Assembly: GCF_021044565.1 (NCBI RefSeq)
Contig: NZ_CP087997.1
Span: forward strand, 2,604,001 to 2,668,000
Source: Subtercola endophyticus
GTDB taxonomy: Bacteria; Actinomycetota; Actinomycetes; Actinomycetales; Microbacteriaceae
Direction: 5' to 3'
DNA length: 64,000 nucleotides
Below the pieces are notes generated by a model. The model made no database searches. It was not told where the DNA came from and saw only the letters and a program-made list of their open reading frames with translations. Made by a program: the position numbers and the translations under genes. Below, piece by piece: positions 49,620 to 58,448 of this stretch (position 1 is its first letter; each line of letters begins with the position of its first letter).

Positions 49620-50228
49620 TCAGCCGGCGACGAGGGTGCCGCCGAGCATCCCTCCGCTTTCTTCGAGGTAACACGCCCCACAGAGCGACTCGTACGTGAC
49701 ACTGTCGCCGTCGATCGCAACCTGGTCGCCGTCGAAGACGAAGCGCCCGTTCACCAGGCGCGAGTTGAAGATCGCCTTGCGCCCGCAACGGCAGATGGTC
49801 TTCAACTCTTCGAGGCTGTGCGCCACTTCGAGCAGTCGGGCGCTCCCGGGAAAGGCCTCGGTCAAGAAATCCGTACGAATGCCATACGCCAGCACCGGAA
49901 CGTTGTCGACCAGCGCGATGCGCAACGCGTCGTCGACCTGAGCGCGTGTCAGAAACTGCGCCTCGTCGATGAGCAGGCAGCTCACCCCGCCGACCGCAGC
50001 GCGGCGCGTTTCGAACTCGTCACGCAGCGAAGCGCCCGCGTCGACGAGAAAGTCGACCTCACGTGTCACGCCGAGCCGCGACACGATCTGGTGATCGCCC
50101 CGCGTGTCGGTCGACGGCTTCGCGATCAGCACACGATGCCCGCGCTCCTCGTAGTTGTAGGCCGCCTGAAGCAGCGCCGTGCTCTTGCCGCTGTTCATCG
50201 CGCCGTACCGAAAGTAGAGTTTTGCCAC
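49620..50228 (-). CDS. tdk: thymidine kinase
   Basis: Salvages thymidine to dTMP, 202 aa, type II. P-loop YGAMNSGKSTALL (about residues 8-20), LLIDEAQFLT (Walker B, about 85-94), Cys pair CRCG and C-terminal LCGAC zinc ligands. TAGGCT (coding strand; 50235-50240) sits 6 nt before the GTG, so leaderless. Product feeds tmk at 35.6 kb. Confidence 0.95.
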   Translation of the reverse strand: MAKLYFRYGAMNSGKSTALLQAAYNYEERGHRVLIAKPSTDTRGDHQIVSRLGVTREVDFLVDAGASLRDEFETRRAAVGGVSCLLIDEAQFLTRAQVDDALRIALVDNVPVLAYGIRTDFLTEAFPGSARLLEVAHSLEELKTICRCGRKAIFNSRLVNGRFVFDGDQVAIDGDSVTYESLCGACYLEESGGMLGGTLVAG

Positions 50229-50315
50229 CCGACAAGCCTAGGCCGCGGGCGCGCGCATTCGGCCCGACGGGGCGGCTCACAGGATGCCCGGGGCTGAACG
50301 CATAAGGTAGTGGCT

Positions 50316-52121
50316 GTGCATCGGCGATTTCTCTGGGCCGCCGGCCTGATCATCGCCGGCGGAGTCGCGCTCCGTGTGGCGCTGGCGCTCTCACCGGGCT
50401 TCGTGGTCGACTCCGATCGTGCCATCGTGTACCTCATGGCCGTGCACGCTTCGCACGGAGACCTCACCGTTGTGTATTGGGGCCAGCAGTACGGCGGATC
50501 CCTTCTCTCCCTCGTCTCCGGTGCCGTGATGGCGGTCGTGGGCGAGAGCCCGTACGTCGTCTACGGCGTGGTGCTGGCGATGATGGCGGCGAGCGCCCTG
50601 CTGCTGTGCCGCCTGACCCGACTGGCGCTCGGGCGGGTCACGGCCCTCGTTGCGACGGCGCTGTTCATGTTTCCCGGCACGTTTCTCACCCGCCAGACGC
50701 TCGACGACGGCGGCTTCTATATGAGCACCGTGCTCTTCGCACTGCTTGCCATTTGGTTCGCGGTCGATCATCCGCTGCGGGCACCCCGGTGGCGGATGCT
50801 CGGCGTCGGTTTGAGCGTGGGCATCGCGCTCTGGTGCTCACCGATGGGTTTCGCGCTGGCGGCGCCCGCGCTCGGCGTGGCTCTGTATCGGCGCCGACGG
50901 ATTTCGACCGCGCTGCTCATGCTGCCCGGGCTGGCGCTGGGTGCTGCCGCTTTCGCCGCGGGCGAGCTGCAGTTTCGGGCCGCAGGCAGCGGCTGGGCGC
51001 AGCAGGTGACGCTCTTCGATGGCGCGGTCGAGCGTGCTCATCAGTTGTTCTTCGGCCTGATTCCCGCCGGCCTGCCGTTCGGAATCGGGTCGCTTCGCGC
51101 GGTCGTCGCCCTAGTGGTGCTCGCGCTCATCGTGGTGCTGCTGATCGGGGCGTTCCGTGACAAGAGCGGCATAACGTTCGCGTTCGCGGCCGGGGTTGTG
51201 CTGCTCACCGTGGTTCTTGTGCTGTCGGGAACGACCCTCATCGACGCGGCGGCGCGGTACGTCGAGTTCTACTTGCCGGCGCTGGCCTTCGCCGCGGCCG
51301 CGGTCATTGTGCGTGTCTCGGCCGGGGTGGCAGTGCTTGCGGGCCGGGGCCGGGCGGGTTCGAGAGACGGCGAGGAGGGCGCGGGCGACGACACGGTCGG
51401 TGAGCACGCCGATGCGAGCGAGAGCGACGGGACGGCCGGCGCGGTCACTGGCGCGGGCGTCGGCACGGTTGGCGCGGCCGCAGGCCCGGGCGTCGGTGCT
51501 GCGCGTGAGAGCGCTGGCCCGGGCGACCACGGAAGCGACGGCACTCCCGGTGTGAGCGTGCCTGCGCCTGTTCCTGCGCCGCGTCCGACACCCCGTCGCC
51601 CGGCACGAGTACTTCTGGGCGCGCTCGCCACCGTGACCGTGGTCGCAGCGATCGTCATCTCCGTGCGCGGAACCTACCTCATCGGCTCGGGCACGACCCA
51701 GACCGGCGGCAGCCGAGGCACCATCGCCGCAGCAGACACCCCCTCGGCCGCCGCCGTACCGGTTGCCGGCCTGCGGCTTTTCGGGGGCGACGCGATCGCC
51801 GTCGACAACCTCCTCGAGGCCCGCGGAATCAGTGCCGTGTGGGCCGCGTACTGGATCTCCTACCGGCTCGCCGCCGCCAGTGGCGAGCGGGTCGTCGCGG
51901 CCGACATCGAGCTGCGTCGCTACGCCCCTTACGTGCAGCGTGCCAGCGCCGTCGACCCGGCCGCGGTGGTCGAGCCCACGGGCAGCGGCGCGGAGCAGGC
52001 CCTGAGCGCCTCAACCGATCTGCCGTACGCCGAACGCGAGACGGTCGCGGGTATGACCGTGTTCATCTACGATCATCCGGTGACCGCCGAACGGCTGGGC
52101 CGCGTCATCGGCATGGCCTGA
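50316..52121 (+). CDS. polytopic membrane protein, GT-C glycosyltransferase-like
   Basis: 601 aa, about 10 membrane segments in residues 1-330 and one near 445. The first outer loop has VVDSDRAIVYLMAVHASHGD, an Asp-containing position like GT39/PF13231 enzymes, and VVYWGQQYGGSLLSL follows. Residues about 350-435 are a Gly/Ala/Asp/Ser-rich, low-complexity insert, and the C-terminal about 150 residues are soluble and extracytoplasmic. Start GTG 50316 follows TAAGGT (50303-50308) by 7 nt. Glycosyltransferase role is inferred only from topology. Confidence 0.7.
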   Translation: MHRRFLWAAGLIIAGGVALRVALALSPGFVVDSDRAIVYLMAVHASHGDLTVVYWGQQYGGSLLSLVSGAVMAVVGESPYVVYGVVLAMMAASALLLCRLTRLALGRVTALVATALFMFPGTFLTRQTLDDGGFYMSTVLFALLAIWFAVDHPLRAPRWRMLGVGLSVGIALWCSPMGFALAAPALGVALYRRRRISTALLMLPGLALGAAAFAAGELQFRAAGSGWAQQVTLFDGAVERAHQLFFGLIPAGLPFGIGSLRAVVALVVLALIVVLLIGAFRDKSGITFAFAAGVVLLTVVLVLSGTTLIDAAARYVEFYLPALAFAAAAVIVRVSAGVAVLAGRGRAGSRDGEEGAGDDTVGEHADASESDGTAGAVTGAGVGTVGAAAGPGVGAARESAGPGDHGSDGTPGVSVPAPVPAPRPTPRRPARVLLGALATVTVVAAIVISVRGTYLIGSGTTQTGGSRGTIAAADTPSAAAVPVAGLRLFGGDAIAVDNLLEARGISAVWAAYWISYRLAAASGERVVAADIELRRYAPYVQRASAVDPAAVVEPTGSGAEQALSASTDLPYAERETVAGMTVFIYDHPVTAERLGRVIGMA

Positions 52122-52142
52122 GCCTTCGGCCGGCGCCGCAAC

Positions 52143-52310
52143 TCAGAACAGCGAGACCTCGGCCGGCGCCGCCGCTCAGAAAAGCGTGGCTTCGGTCGCC
52201 GCCGCCGCCCGAATCGACGTCACCTCGGCCGGCGCAACCGCCGAGAACAGCGTCGCCTTCGGCGGGGCGCCGGGGCTCAGAACAGCGTGGCTTCGCCGGC
52301 CTCGGGATGC
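52143..52310 (-). repeat. tandem 33-bp units repeating the radical SAM C-terminus
   Basis: Five units of about 33 bp (starts at 52143, 52176, about 52209, 52242 and the genuine end at 52277). On the minus strand the units at 52176 and 52143 read EATLF-stop and EVSLF-stop, the same ending as the gene (EATLF-stop); the units at 52209 and 52242 are degenerate and have lost the stop. Confidence 0.8.
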
Positions 52311-53584
52311 CCGCGCCCCCGCTCGCGCGCCAGCTCGGCCTCCCGGGCGGCACGCGCCGTGCCGGTGCCCGCTCTCGGGCCGGCCCGCGGCGCAGTATTG
52401 GGCCAGGCTTCAGGCCCGACCTCTGCCGCGATGCCGAAGTCGAACGGCGGCGTCGAGAATCGCGGGGAGCCACCCCCGCCACCGCGCCCCGCAGCGGCTC
52501 CTATCCCGGCAGTTCCCGGCCCCGTAGCTCCCGATCCGGTAGCGCCCGACTCAGCAGCTCCTGCCCCGGCCGCTCCGAGGCCCGCCGACAGCGCCGTCGA
52601 CCGCACGCCACCCGTCACCGGGTCTTCTTGGCCCCGCGTGAGCCCGTGCCGCGCGATCAGCGGCCTGATGCGCGCGGCCAGCCACTTTCGGTACTCCTTC
52701 GGCGCATACGAGGTCGCCCCGAAGTACATCTTTCGGTACGACTCCACGAGCTCCGGATGCTCGCGCGCCAGCCATTGCATGAACCACGGTTTGACGCCCG
52801 GTCGAAGGTGCAACGCCGTGTAGAGAACGCTCGTCGCTCCCGCCGCTTTGATCTGCGCCAGCGCGGAGTCGAGGTGCGTCGTGGTGTCGGTGAGGTACGG
52901 CAATATCGGCATCATGAAGACGGAGCAGTCGAGCCCGGCATCCCGAACCGCACTCACCGTCGCAAGCCGCGCCTTCGCCGTGGGCGTGCCCGGCTCGACC
53001 GACTGCTGCAGTTCGTCGTCGTACACCGCGATCGACATCGCCAGGTCGACCGGAACCGCCCGTGCCGCCTCGGCCAGCAACGGCAGGTCGCGGCGCAGCA
53101 GGGTTCCCTTGGTGAGAATCGAGAACGGCGTGCCCGAGCCGGCGAGCGCTTCGATGATTCCGGGCATCAGCTTGTACCGCCCCTCGGCTCGCTGATAGGG
53201 GTCGGTGTTGGTGCCGAGCGCCACCGCATTGCCACCCCACGAGGGCTTTTTCAGCTCACGCGCCAACACTTCGGCGACATTGACTTTCACGATGATCTGG
53301 CTGTCGAAGTCGTGCCCCGAATCGAGATCGAGATAGGTATGAGTGGGGCGCGCGAAGCAGTAGGTGCAGGCATGACTGCAGCCGCGATAGGGGTTTATCG
53401 TGTAGCCGAAGGGCATCATGCTCTGGCCCGGCACCTTGTTCAGCGCCGACTTGGCCAGCACCTCGTGAAAAGTGATTCCGGCGAACTCAGGCGTCTGCAC
53501 GCTGCGCACCAGATTGTTCAGGCGCGCGAGCCCGGGCAGCGCGCTGTCGCTCTCGACTCCGAGTTCTTGCCCGCTCCACCGCAT
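52277..53584 (-). CDS. radical SAM protein of the Rv2578c/PA0069 family
   Basis: 435 aa. Three Fe-S Cys in GCSHACTYCFARPTHTYL (about residues 50-67); family-type segments FHEVLAKSALNKV, ALGTNTDPYQRAEGRYKLM and SILTKGTLLRRDL; the chain ends in ...ATLF as in related proteins. Between about 345 and 400 there is a Gly/Ala/Ser-rich insert absent from typical members. Function of the family is not established; it has been compared with spore photoproduct lyase-like enzymes. A LexA-type box lies just upstream, pointing to DNA-damage induction. ATG at 53584. Confidence 0.87.
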   Translation of the reverse strand: MRWSGQELGVESDSALPGLARLNNLVRSVQTPEFAGITFHEVLAKSALNKVPGQSMMPFGYTINPYRGCSHACTYCFARPTHTYLDLDSGHDFDSQIIVKVNVAEVLARELKKPSWGGNAVALGTNTDPYQRAEGRYKLMPGIIEALAGSGTPFSILTKGTLLRRDLPLLAEAARAVPVDLAMSIAVYDDELQQSVEPGTPTAKARLATVSAVRDAGLDCSVFMMPILPYLTDTTTHLDSALAQIKAAGATSVLYTALHLRPGVKPWFMQWLAREHPELVESYRKMYFGATSYAPKEYRKWLAARIRPLIARHGLTRGQEDPVTGGVRSTALSAGLGAAGAGAAESGATGSGATGPGTAGIGAAAGRGGGGGSPRFSTPPFDFGIAAEVGPEAWPNTAPRAGPRAGTGTARAAREAELARERGRGHPEAGEATLF

Positions 53585-53592
53585 ACCGACAT

Positions 53593-53608
53593 TCGAACAT
53601 ACATTCGA
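53593..53608. promoter_or_regulatory. LexA (SOS) box upstream of radical SAM gene
   Basis: TCGAACATACATTCGA fits the actinobacterial LexA consensus TCGAAC-N4-GTTCGA at 11 of 12 fixed positions. It is 8 bp before the start codon, over the expected promoter, a repressing position. Confidence 0.75.
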
Positions 53609-53956
53609 ACCTCCGTCAATGCCGCCGCGCCCGCCGCACGCCCTCGCCCCGCCGCGCCCGTCACAATCGTGCCGCGCGCGCACTTCGGCGCATCCGCCAC
53701 CGCTCGAGCAGCCGCGGATGCTCCCAAGTGTGCGCGGCCGCCCGATCGAGTTTCGCGCGGAGCCCCCGCCGACATGGCCGGCGTGGCCGCATGCCGCCGC
53801 ACACCAAGCCGTGGTGGCACCGCACCAATAGACACCGGGGTGGCGGCGCGCCACGCCCGATCAGCCAAACGCGGCTACGGCACCCCCTCTGCACCGCCCT
53901 AAGGGCTCGGCGGAACGCGGCGAAGGCACACCTACACACCTTGCCGCCGAGCGATA
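53609..53956. other. gene-free spacer left of repeat block
   Basis: No coding region is supported. The sequence is GC-rich with decayed repeats, including CGGCGGAACGCGGCGAAGG at about 53909, a fragment of the dispersed repeat that follows. Confidence 0.5.
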
Positions 53957-54035
53957 TCGACGGAACACGGCGACCGCGCTCGTCGCGTTCCGTGTCAGTA
54001 GCGGCCCAATCGTGGGAACGACCATCCAGTCGCAA
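53957..54035. repeat. diverged inverted copy of the 174-bp repeat
   Basis: The reverse complement matches the part of the 14822/14996 units that contains GGATG, GTTCCC, GGCCGCTAC and GAACGCGACGAGCGCGGTCG, with scattered substitutions over about 78 bp. Its central part is a palindrome (ACGGAAC...GTTCCGT). The flank at 54040-54085 shares GGCGGCGGCGCGCCA and AGGGGCGGCGGCG with 15457-15500. Confidence 0.75.
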
Positions 54036-54105
54036 TGCGCGCCGCAGCGGCGGCGGCGCGCCAGCAAGCACAGGGGCGGCGGCGTTCAAACAAATGCAGT
54101 ACGCA

Positions 54106-54152
54106 CCAAGCGCTCCCCGCGATGAGGGGTGTCGACCGCGGGAAGCGCTTGG
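54106..54152. repeat. intergenic hairpin, 16-bp arms
   Basis: Arms 54106-54121 and 54137-54152 (CCAAGCGCT outer end) agree at 15 of 16 bases with a 15-nt loop, the same design as the hairpin at 11830-11884 but a different sequence. Confidence 0.75.
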
Positions 54153-54163
54153 TAACTAGGTGC

Positions 54164-54204
54164 GTCGGGTGGGCTCCATCGCAGTTAGAGCCCAGATTCC
54201 CGAC
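54164..54204 (-). terminator. possible terminator of the copper operon
   Basis: GTCGGG-TGGGCTC (54164-54176) pairs with GAGCCCA-gatt-CCCGAC (54188-54204): a 13-bp stem with one 4-nt bulge and an 11-nt loop, 110 bp after the copC stop. No T tract; could instead be another repeat hairpin. Confidence 0.45.
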
Positions 54205-54313
54205 ACAGTGGTTGTTCGGAGGCCCTGCGGAATCGGATTGGAGACTTTTCCGAAATTCTTTCGAGCCCCCGACGCCGGGCCCCGACGGCCCCGGCGGCCC
54301 CGAAACCGGGTTG

Positions 54314-54985
54314 CTACAGTTCCGCCGAATCGTCCGGCCCCGAATCACCGCCGGGCGCATCCCCCACGACGCGCGAACGCCGCGACAGAACGAGAATCAG
54401 AACCACACCGACGATCGCCAGCACCACGATGCCGCCCGCGACGCCGAGAATCAGCCCCGCGTTGATGCCGCTTCCCGACGCGTCGGCGGTTCCGGCCGCC
54501 GGCAGCGCCGCGACCGAGGTCGACGAGCCGCCGCTTCCGCACGCCGGACCGCTCGCGCTGCCCGCACTCGCCGCCGTACCCGCGACAGGCGCGTACGTGA
54601 AATCGATGGCATTCGAAACCGGATGCCCGTCAGACGACACGATCTGCCAACTCACTTGGTACTTTCCGGGTGCACCCAGCGCCACGGGAGCGCTCACGGT
54701 ACGCCCCAGGATGGTCGGGCATCCGGTCTCGAAGTGAGTGGATGCGCCGTCTGGCCCCGTCACCTCGACCACCGACGACGCCCCGTCGCCCGACAGGTCG
54801 AGCACAAGGTCGTTGAACGTCAGCGACACCGTGCTGAGCGGGGTCGTCACCGTGGAATTGAGGGCCGGAGTGCTGTCGACCAGAAAGTCGTGCGCACTCG
54901 CGCTCGTCACCGGAACCAGCGCGAGCCCCGCCGCCACGACTGCCGCGAACGCGGCGGCGAGGAGCTTGGTGCGGCGCCTACTCAT
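54314..54985 (-). CDS. CopC-domain copper resistance protein
   Basis: 223 aa. Signal peptide (about residues 1-32) ends at ASA, giving a mature N-terminus HDFLVDSTPALNS: the N-terminal His is the CopC copper ligand. The domain closes with SSDGHPVSNAIDFTY, holding another ligand His. A Ser/Gly/Ala-rich linker and a C-terminal membrane helix (about 183-206) anchor it. Starts 8 bp inside the end of ycnI. Probably binds copper at the cell surface for uptake or detoxification. Confidence 0.88.
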   Translation of the reverse strand: MSRRRTKLLAAAFAAVVAAGLALVPVTSASAHDFLVDSTPALNSTVTTPLSTVSLTFNDLVLDLSGDGASSVVEVTGPDGASTHFETGCPTILGRTVSAPVALGAPGKYQVSWQIVSSDGHPVSNAIDFTYAPVAGTAASAGSASGPACGSGGSSTSVAALPAAGTADASGSGINAGLILGVAGGIVVLAIVGVVLILVLSRRSRVVGDAPGGDSGPDDSAEL

Positions 54986-55919
54986 CGGCGGGGCCCTTCG
55001 GATCGTCGGGTTGCGCCGCCGCGCTGCCGCTCCGAGGGGTGGCGGGAGGCGCCGGGGAAGCCGGGATGACCGGTGCCGCTGCGACCGGCGCCGTAGCGCG
55101 TTGGCGCGAGCGGGTCAGCGCGAGCACCGCGACGATCAGCGCGATCGCACCGAGTGCGAGCCCGCCGATGCCCACACCGATCGCCACGGCGTCAGCCGAG
55201 CTCGTTGCCGCCGACGCGGTCGTGGTCGAACCCTGCGAGGCGACCTCGCCCGAACTGGAACCCGAACCGGAACCGGATCCCGACCCCGACCCCGACCCCG
55301 CGACATCCGTCGCCACCGGCCCCGCCGTCACACCCGCAGACCCCGTGCTGCCGGGAACCGAAATAGCCTCGGCGGGCGGCGCATCGTTGATGTACAGCGT
55401 CGGAGCCGGATTCTCCGGCTCCACCCCCGATGCCGGCGTCGGGTCGACCCAGTCGGCCACCGTGCCGTCGGAATAGGTCTGGTGCACCGGGAACATCACG
55501 CTTCCCGTGTCGGGAACCGGCCCGGCCGACAGCACGAACTGCTGAAACTGCCCGGGCGCGATTCCGCCACCGGCATCAGCGGTGTAGGTGATCTGCGTGG
55601 GCGCCTCGGTGATCGTGCCATCGTCGGTCGTCACGGGCGTGGCGAGAGTCGATGTGACGACGTTGGTCGTCCATCCGGCGACCGGCTGATAGCTCACACT
55701 GCCGAACGGAGTATCAGTCGGAAGGTCGATCTCGATCTTCACGGTGCTCGCGGTTGCCGACTCGGTGGGCACCTTGAACGTGAGCGTTGCATAGCTGCCG
55801 GCGGCCGCCTGGTTGGGGCTCACCGGAACGTGCGCACTCGCCGCCAGCGGCGCAGCGGCAGCCAGGGCGAGTGCAAGTGTTGCTGTTGTGACCGCGCGCG
55901 CGATCGTTTTCTTCTGCAT
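54978..55919 (-). CDS. YcnI-family (DUF1775) copper-binding membrane protein
   Basis: 313 aa. Signal peptide (about residues 1-29, cleavage before HVPVSPN) leaves an N-terminal His, which with a conserved Trp forms the copper site of YcnI. DUF1775 core to about residue 190 (GSYATLTFKVPTES; FVLSAGPVPDTG), then a (GS)n linker, a membrane helix (about 245-268) and a basic/Pro tail. ATG at 55919 is chosen because the signal peptide begins there; the open frame runs 77 codons further. Overlaps copC by 8 bp. Confidence 0.88.
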   Translation of the reverse strand: MQKKTIARAVTTATLALALAAAAPLAASAHVPVSPNQAAAGSYATLTFKVPTESATASTVKIEIDLPTDTPFGSVSYQPVAGWTTNVVTSTLATPVTTDDGTITEAPTQITYTADAGGGIAPGQFQQFVLSAGPVPDTGSVMFPVHQTYSDGTVADWVDPTPASGVEPENPAPTLYINDAPPAEAISVPGSTGSAGVTAGPVATDVAGSGSGSGSGSGSGSSSGEVASQGSTTTASAATSSADAVAIGVGIGGLALGAIALIVAVLALTRSRQRATAPVAAAPVIPASPAPPATPRSGSAAAQPDDPKGPADE

Positions 55920-56049
55920 GGTTACAACTTTCGTCTCTCGACCGTGCGATCGACATTTCGCTCCGTGGCCTTTCGGCTCACCGGCGCTGACTCTCTGAAC
56001 GAGCGCGGGCACCCGCGATCGGCCGTCGACGGTCGGCAATTGAACAGTT

Positions 56050-56817
56050 CTAGGGCTGTGCGAACTGCCAGACGGGCGGGCCACGATGCCGCAGCCTGCC
56101 GATGAGCACCTCGAGGGCGCGCGGATGATCGGGGTCAGTGCGCGCAGCATGCGCCACTTCGACGTGGGGCACCCCGAGCGGTTCGACGAACGGAAGCTGA
56201 ACCAGGCGCCGAACCTGCAGACGCGCGCTTTCGAGGGCTGCCGCGGCAGCCGCTCCCCCGCGGTGCAGCGCGGCCACGGTGACGGCGGCGGCCGCCACGT
56301 GGGCGACCCACATCCAGCCGCAGAACAGTGTCGCGACGAGTGCCCACGGGTCGACGACGGTCGAAGCCGCCGTCGCGGTCTGCACCGTCGCCCCTGCGAC
56401 GGCGTGCGCCGCGGCGTTATCGGCGGTCAGCGAGAGGAGCGAGGTGCCGTGCGACATACCCGCCGCACCCATACCCGACATGCCGCTCATTCCCGACATG
56501 CTCTGCAGAGCATCCGCTGCCCCGGAGCCGCCACCCGACGCCCCGGCCGCCGTGACCGATGACCCTCCGCCCGCGCCGATGGAGAACAGCAGGTGAAAGG
56601 CGAGCTGGCTGAACCCCACCGCGAGGCTGAGTCTCACGAGCGAAAGAGTCTTGCCTGCCAAAGCGACACAGACGACAGCCGAAAACGCGAGCGCCAGCAC
56701 CACCCCGATACCGCCCGGCGCCTCACCGCCGCCGAGTGCGTGCGAAAGCGCAGCAACGAACACCGCCACGCCGGCGGCCGTGAGCCCGCGCAGCGTACGT
56801 GCCGCCCTGCTGCTCAT
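56050..56817 (-). CDS. membrane protein with Met-rich loop, copper operon
   Basis: 255 aa, unassigned. Four to five hydrophobic segments (about residues 15-31, 37-56, 62-80, 160-185). Between helices 3 and 4 a loop reads SMSGMSGMSGMGAAGMSHG: repeated MxxM and a terminal His, as in Cu(I)-binding segments. It is upstream of ycnI and copC on the same strand. GGAGCGGA precedes the ATG. I infer copper handling; the sequence does not resemble CopD or CopZ. Confidence 0.75.
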   Translation of the reverse strand: MSSRAARTLRGLTAAGVAVFVAALSHALGGGEAPGGIGVVLALAFSAVVCVALAGKTLSLVRLSLAVGFSQLAFHLLFSIGAGGGSSVTAAGASGGGSGAADALQSMSGMSGMSGMGAAGMSHGTSLLSLTADNAAAHAVAGATVQTATAASTVVDPWALVATLFCGWMWVAHVAAAAVTVAALHRGGAAAAAALESARLQVRRLVQLPFVEPLGVPHVEVAHAARTDPDHPRALEVLIGRLRHRGPPVWQFAQP

Positions 56818-57012
56818 TCCGCTCCCGCCGCTTCTGCCGTCACTGCCGACCCTGCCGTCACCGTCTCGTGCCCCTTCAGTCTACTTTCGGAGGCCGCGAG
56901 CTCCTTGCGCTAAACCCCGAACCGCCGACCCGCCTACCCGCCTGCCCCCCGAGTGAGCCGCAGCCGCGTCTTTGCAGGGTTCCGCCGCCCACATGAGGTA
57001 CTCTCGCCCCTT

Positions 57013-58302
57013 GTGTACGACTCCCTGCTCGCGCTCAACATCGTGCGCGGCCCGCTGATCATCACGTTCGGCGTGCTCAGCCTCGCGGCGGGCATCTTCC
57101 TCATCGCCCGTCGCCCCACCCGCCGCTGGATCATCACCGCCGCCGCAGGCCTCGTCGGCGGCGCAGCGGCCGGGGCTCTCACCCTCTACATCACGGTCAC
57201 GGTGCTCGACCTGTTCGGAACGCGGCTTTCTCCGCTCGTCGATGCCACGGTCATCCTGACGTTCGCCGCCGTCGGCCTCGCCATCGTCAACCTCTGGCGC
57301 TCACGCTGGTGGCGCAAGGTGATCGCAGTCGCGGCCATGGCCACCCTTCTGATCGCCGGAACCCTCGGTGTCAACGCCATCTTCGGCCTCAACAAGACGG
57401 TCGCCGCCTTCTTCGGCGTGACAAACGAAAAGCCGCTGGCCCTTCCCCTGCCCACCGACGCGGCCGGCCAGCCCGTCGATGCCAATGGCACTCCGGTGCC
57501 CGTGGACCCCGCCTCGGGCCTTCCCCGCACCGGCGAAGTCGGCACCGTGAGCATCCCGCACGACGTCTCAGGATTCATCGCCCGCACCGCCCTCGCCTAC
57601 GTGCCCCCGGCGGGACTGGTGGCGAATCCGCCCGCACTGCCGGTGATCATCCAGTTGAACGGCCAGCCCGGCAGCCCCGGACTCGACGACCCCAAAACCC
57701 TGCTCGATGCCCGCGCCGCCACGAACCACGGGCTCGCCCCCATCGTGGTCAACCCCGACCAGCTCGGCGACGACAGCCGCGACCCGCTCTGCCTCGACAC
57801 GCACCGCGGCAACGTCGAGACCTACATCATGAAAGACGTGGTGCCGTGGGTCAAGGCACACTTTCATGTGCTGCAAGACCCCCGCGACTGGACCATCGTG
57901 GGCTTCTCCAACGGAGGCATGTGCGCCGCCTACTTCGGAGCCAAATACCCGGGCACCTTCGGCAACTTCGTCGACATCTCGGGCGACGAATACCAGGGCG
58001 TCGACTCCGCCCCGACCCTCGACTCGGTGTTCGGCGGCGACGAAGCCGCCTACAAAGCGGTCTGGCCCGTCAACGTGATGGACGCCAACGCTCCCTACGC
58101 CGACTCCAGCGCCGTCTTCGCCGTCGGGGCGATGGATGACCAGGCCATCCCCGGAGTGAAGAAGAACTTCGACGCGGCCGTCGCCGCGGGCATCCACTCG
58201 ACCTACACCGAAATCGCCGGCAGCGGCCACGACGGCACCGCCCTCGACGGCGGCCTGAGCGCCGGCTACACCCTCGTCTTCGCGCGCGCCGGATGGGGCT
58301 AG
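57013..58302 (+). CDS. membrane-anchored esterase (esterase D/antigen 85-like fold)
   Basis: 429 aa. About four membrane helices in residues 1-125, then a PF00756-type alpha/beta hydrolase: LPVIIQLNGQPGSPG, nucleophile elbow IVGFSNGGMCAAYFGAKYPG (Ser about residue 300), Asp in AVGAMDDQAIPG and His in GSGHDG. Related to predicted esterases and mycolyltransferase-like enzymes; no mycolate chemistry is implied here. GTG at 57013 has TACTCT (56999-57004) 8 nt upstream, so I prefer it to the in-frame GTG at 56953. Confidence 0.85.
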   Translation: MYDSLLALNIVRGPLIITFGVLSLAAGIFLIARRPTRRWIITAAAGLVGGAAAGALTLYITVTVLDLFGTRLSPLVDATVILTFAAVGLAIVNLWRSRWWRKVIAVAAMATLLIAGTLGVNAIFGLNKTVAAFFGVTNEKPLALPLPTDAAGQPVDANGTPVPVDPASGLPRTGEVGTVSIPHDVSGFIARTALAYVPPAGLVANPPALPVIIQLNGQPGSPGLDDPKTLLDARAATNHGLAPIVVNPDQLGDDSRDPLCLDTHRGNVETYIMKDVVPWVKAHFHVLQDPRDWTIVGFSNGGMCAAYFGAKYPGTFGNFVDISGDEYQGVDSAPTLDSVFGGDEAAYKAVWPVNVMDANAPYADSSAVFAVGAMDDQAIPGVKKNFDAAVAAGIHSTYTEIAGSGHDGTALDGGLSAGYTLVFARAGWG

Positions 58303-58343
58303 CCCCTCCCCCTCCCTCCCTCCCCCTCCCTCCCATCGCGGAC

Positions 58344-58401
58344 TCGACTTTGCGAAAAAGCCCCCAAGAACCGCCGGATGCAGCCATTTTCGCAAAGTCG
58401 A
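58344..58401. repeat. intergenic hairpin, 15-bp perfect arms
   Basis: TCGACTTTGCGAAAA (58344-58358) and its perfect complement (58387-58401), 28-nt loop, between the esterase gene and the truncated PadR frame. It may terminate the esterase transcript. CGCAAAGT also occurs at the right arm end of the hairpin at 58891. Confidence 0.75.
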
Positions 58402-58448
58402 TAGGCGTTACACCCCGCGCTCCCAGTCGAGCGGATACTCGTACGGCC

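Noticed and set aside
51839..53902. 687-codon plus-strand open frame across the end of the 50316 gene and the radical SAM gene
   Set aside because: Composition is Arg/Ala/Pro noise; it is antisense to the clear radical SAM protein and spans unrelated units.
56050..56817. CopD copper importer
   Set aside because: Too short, with too few helices, and lacks CopD-like sequence; only the Met-rich loop suggests copper.
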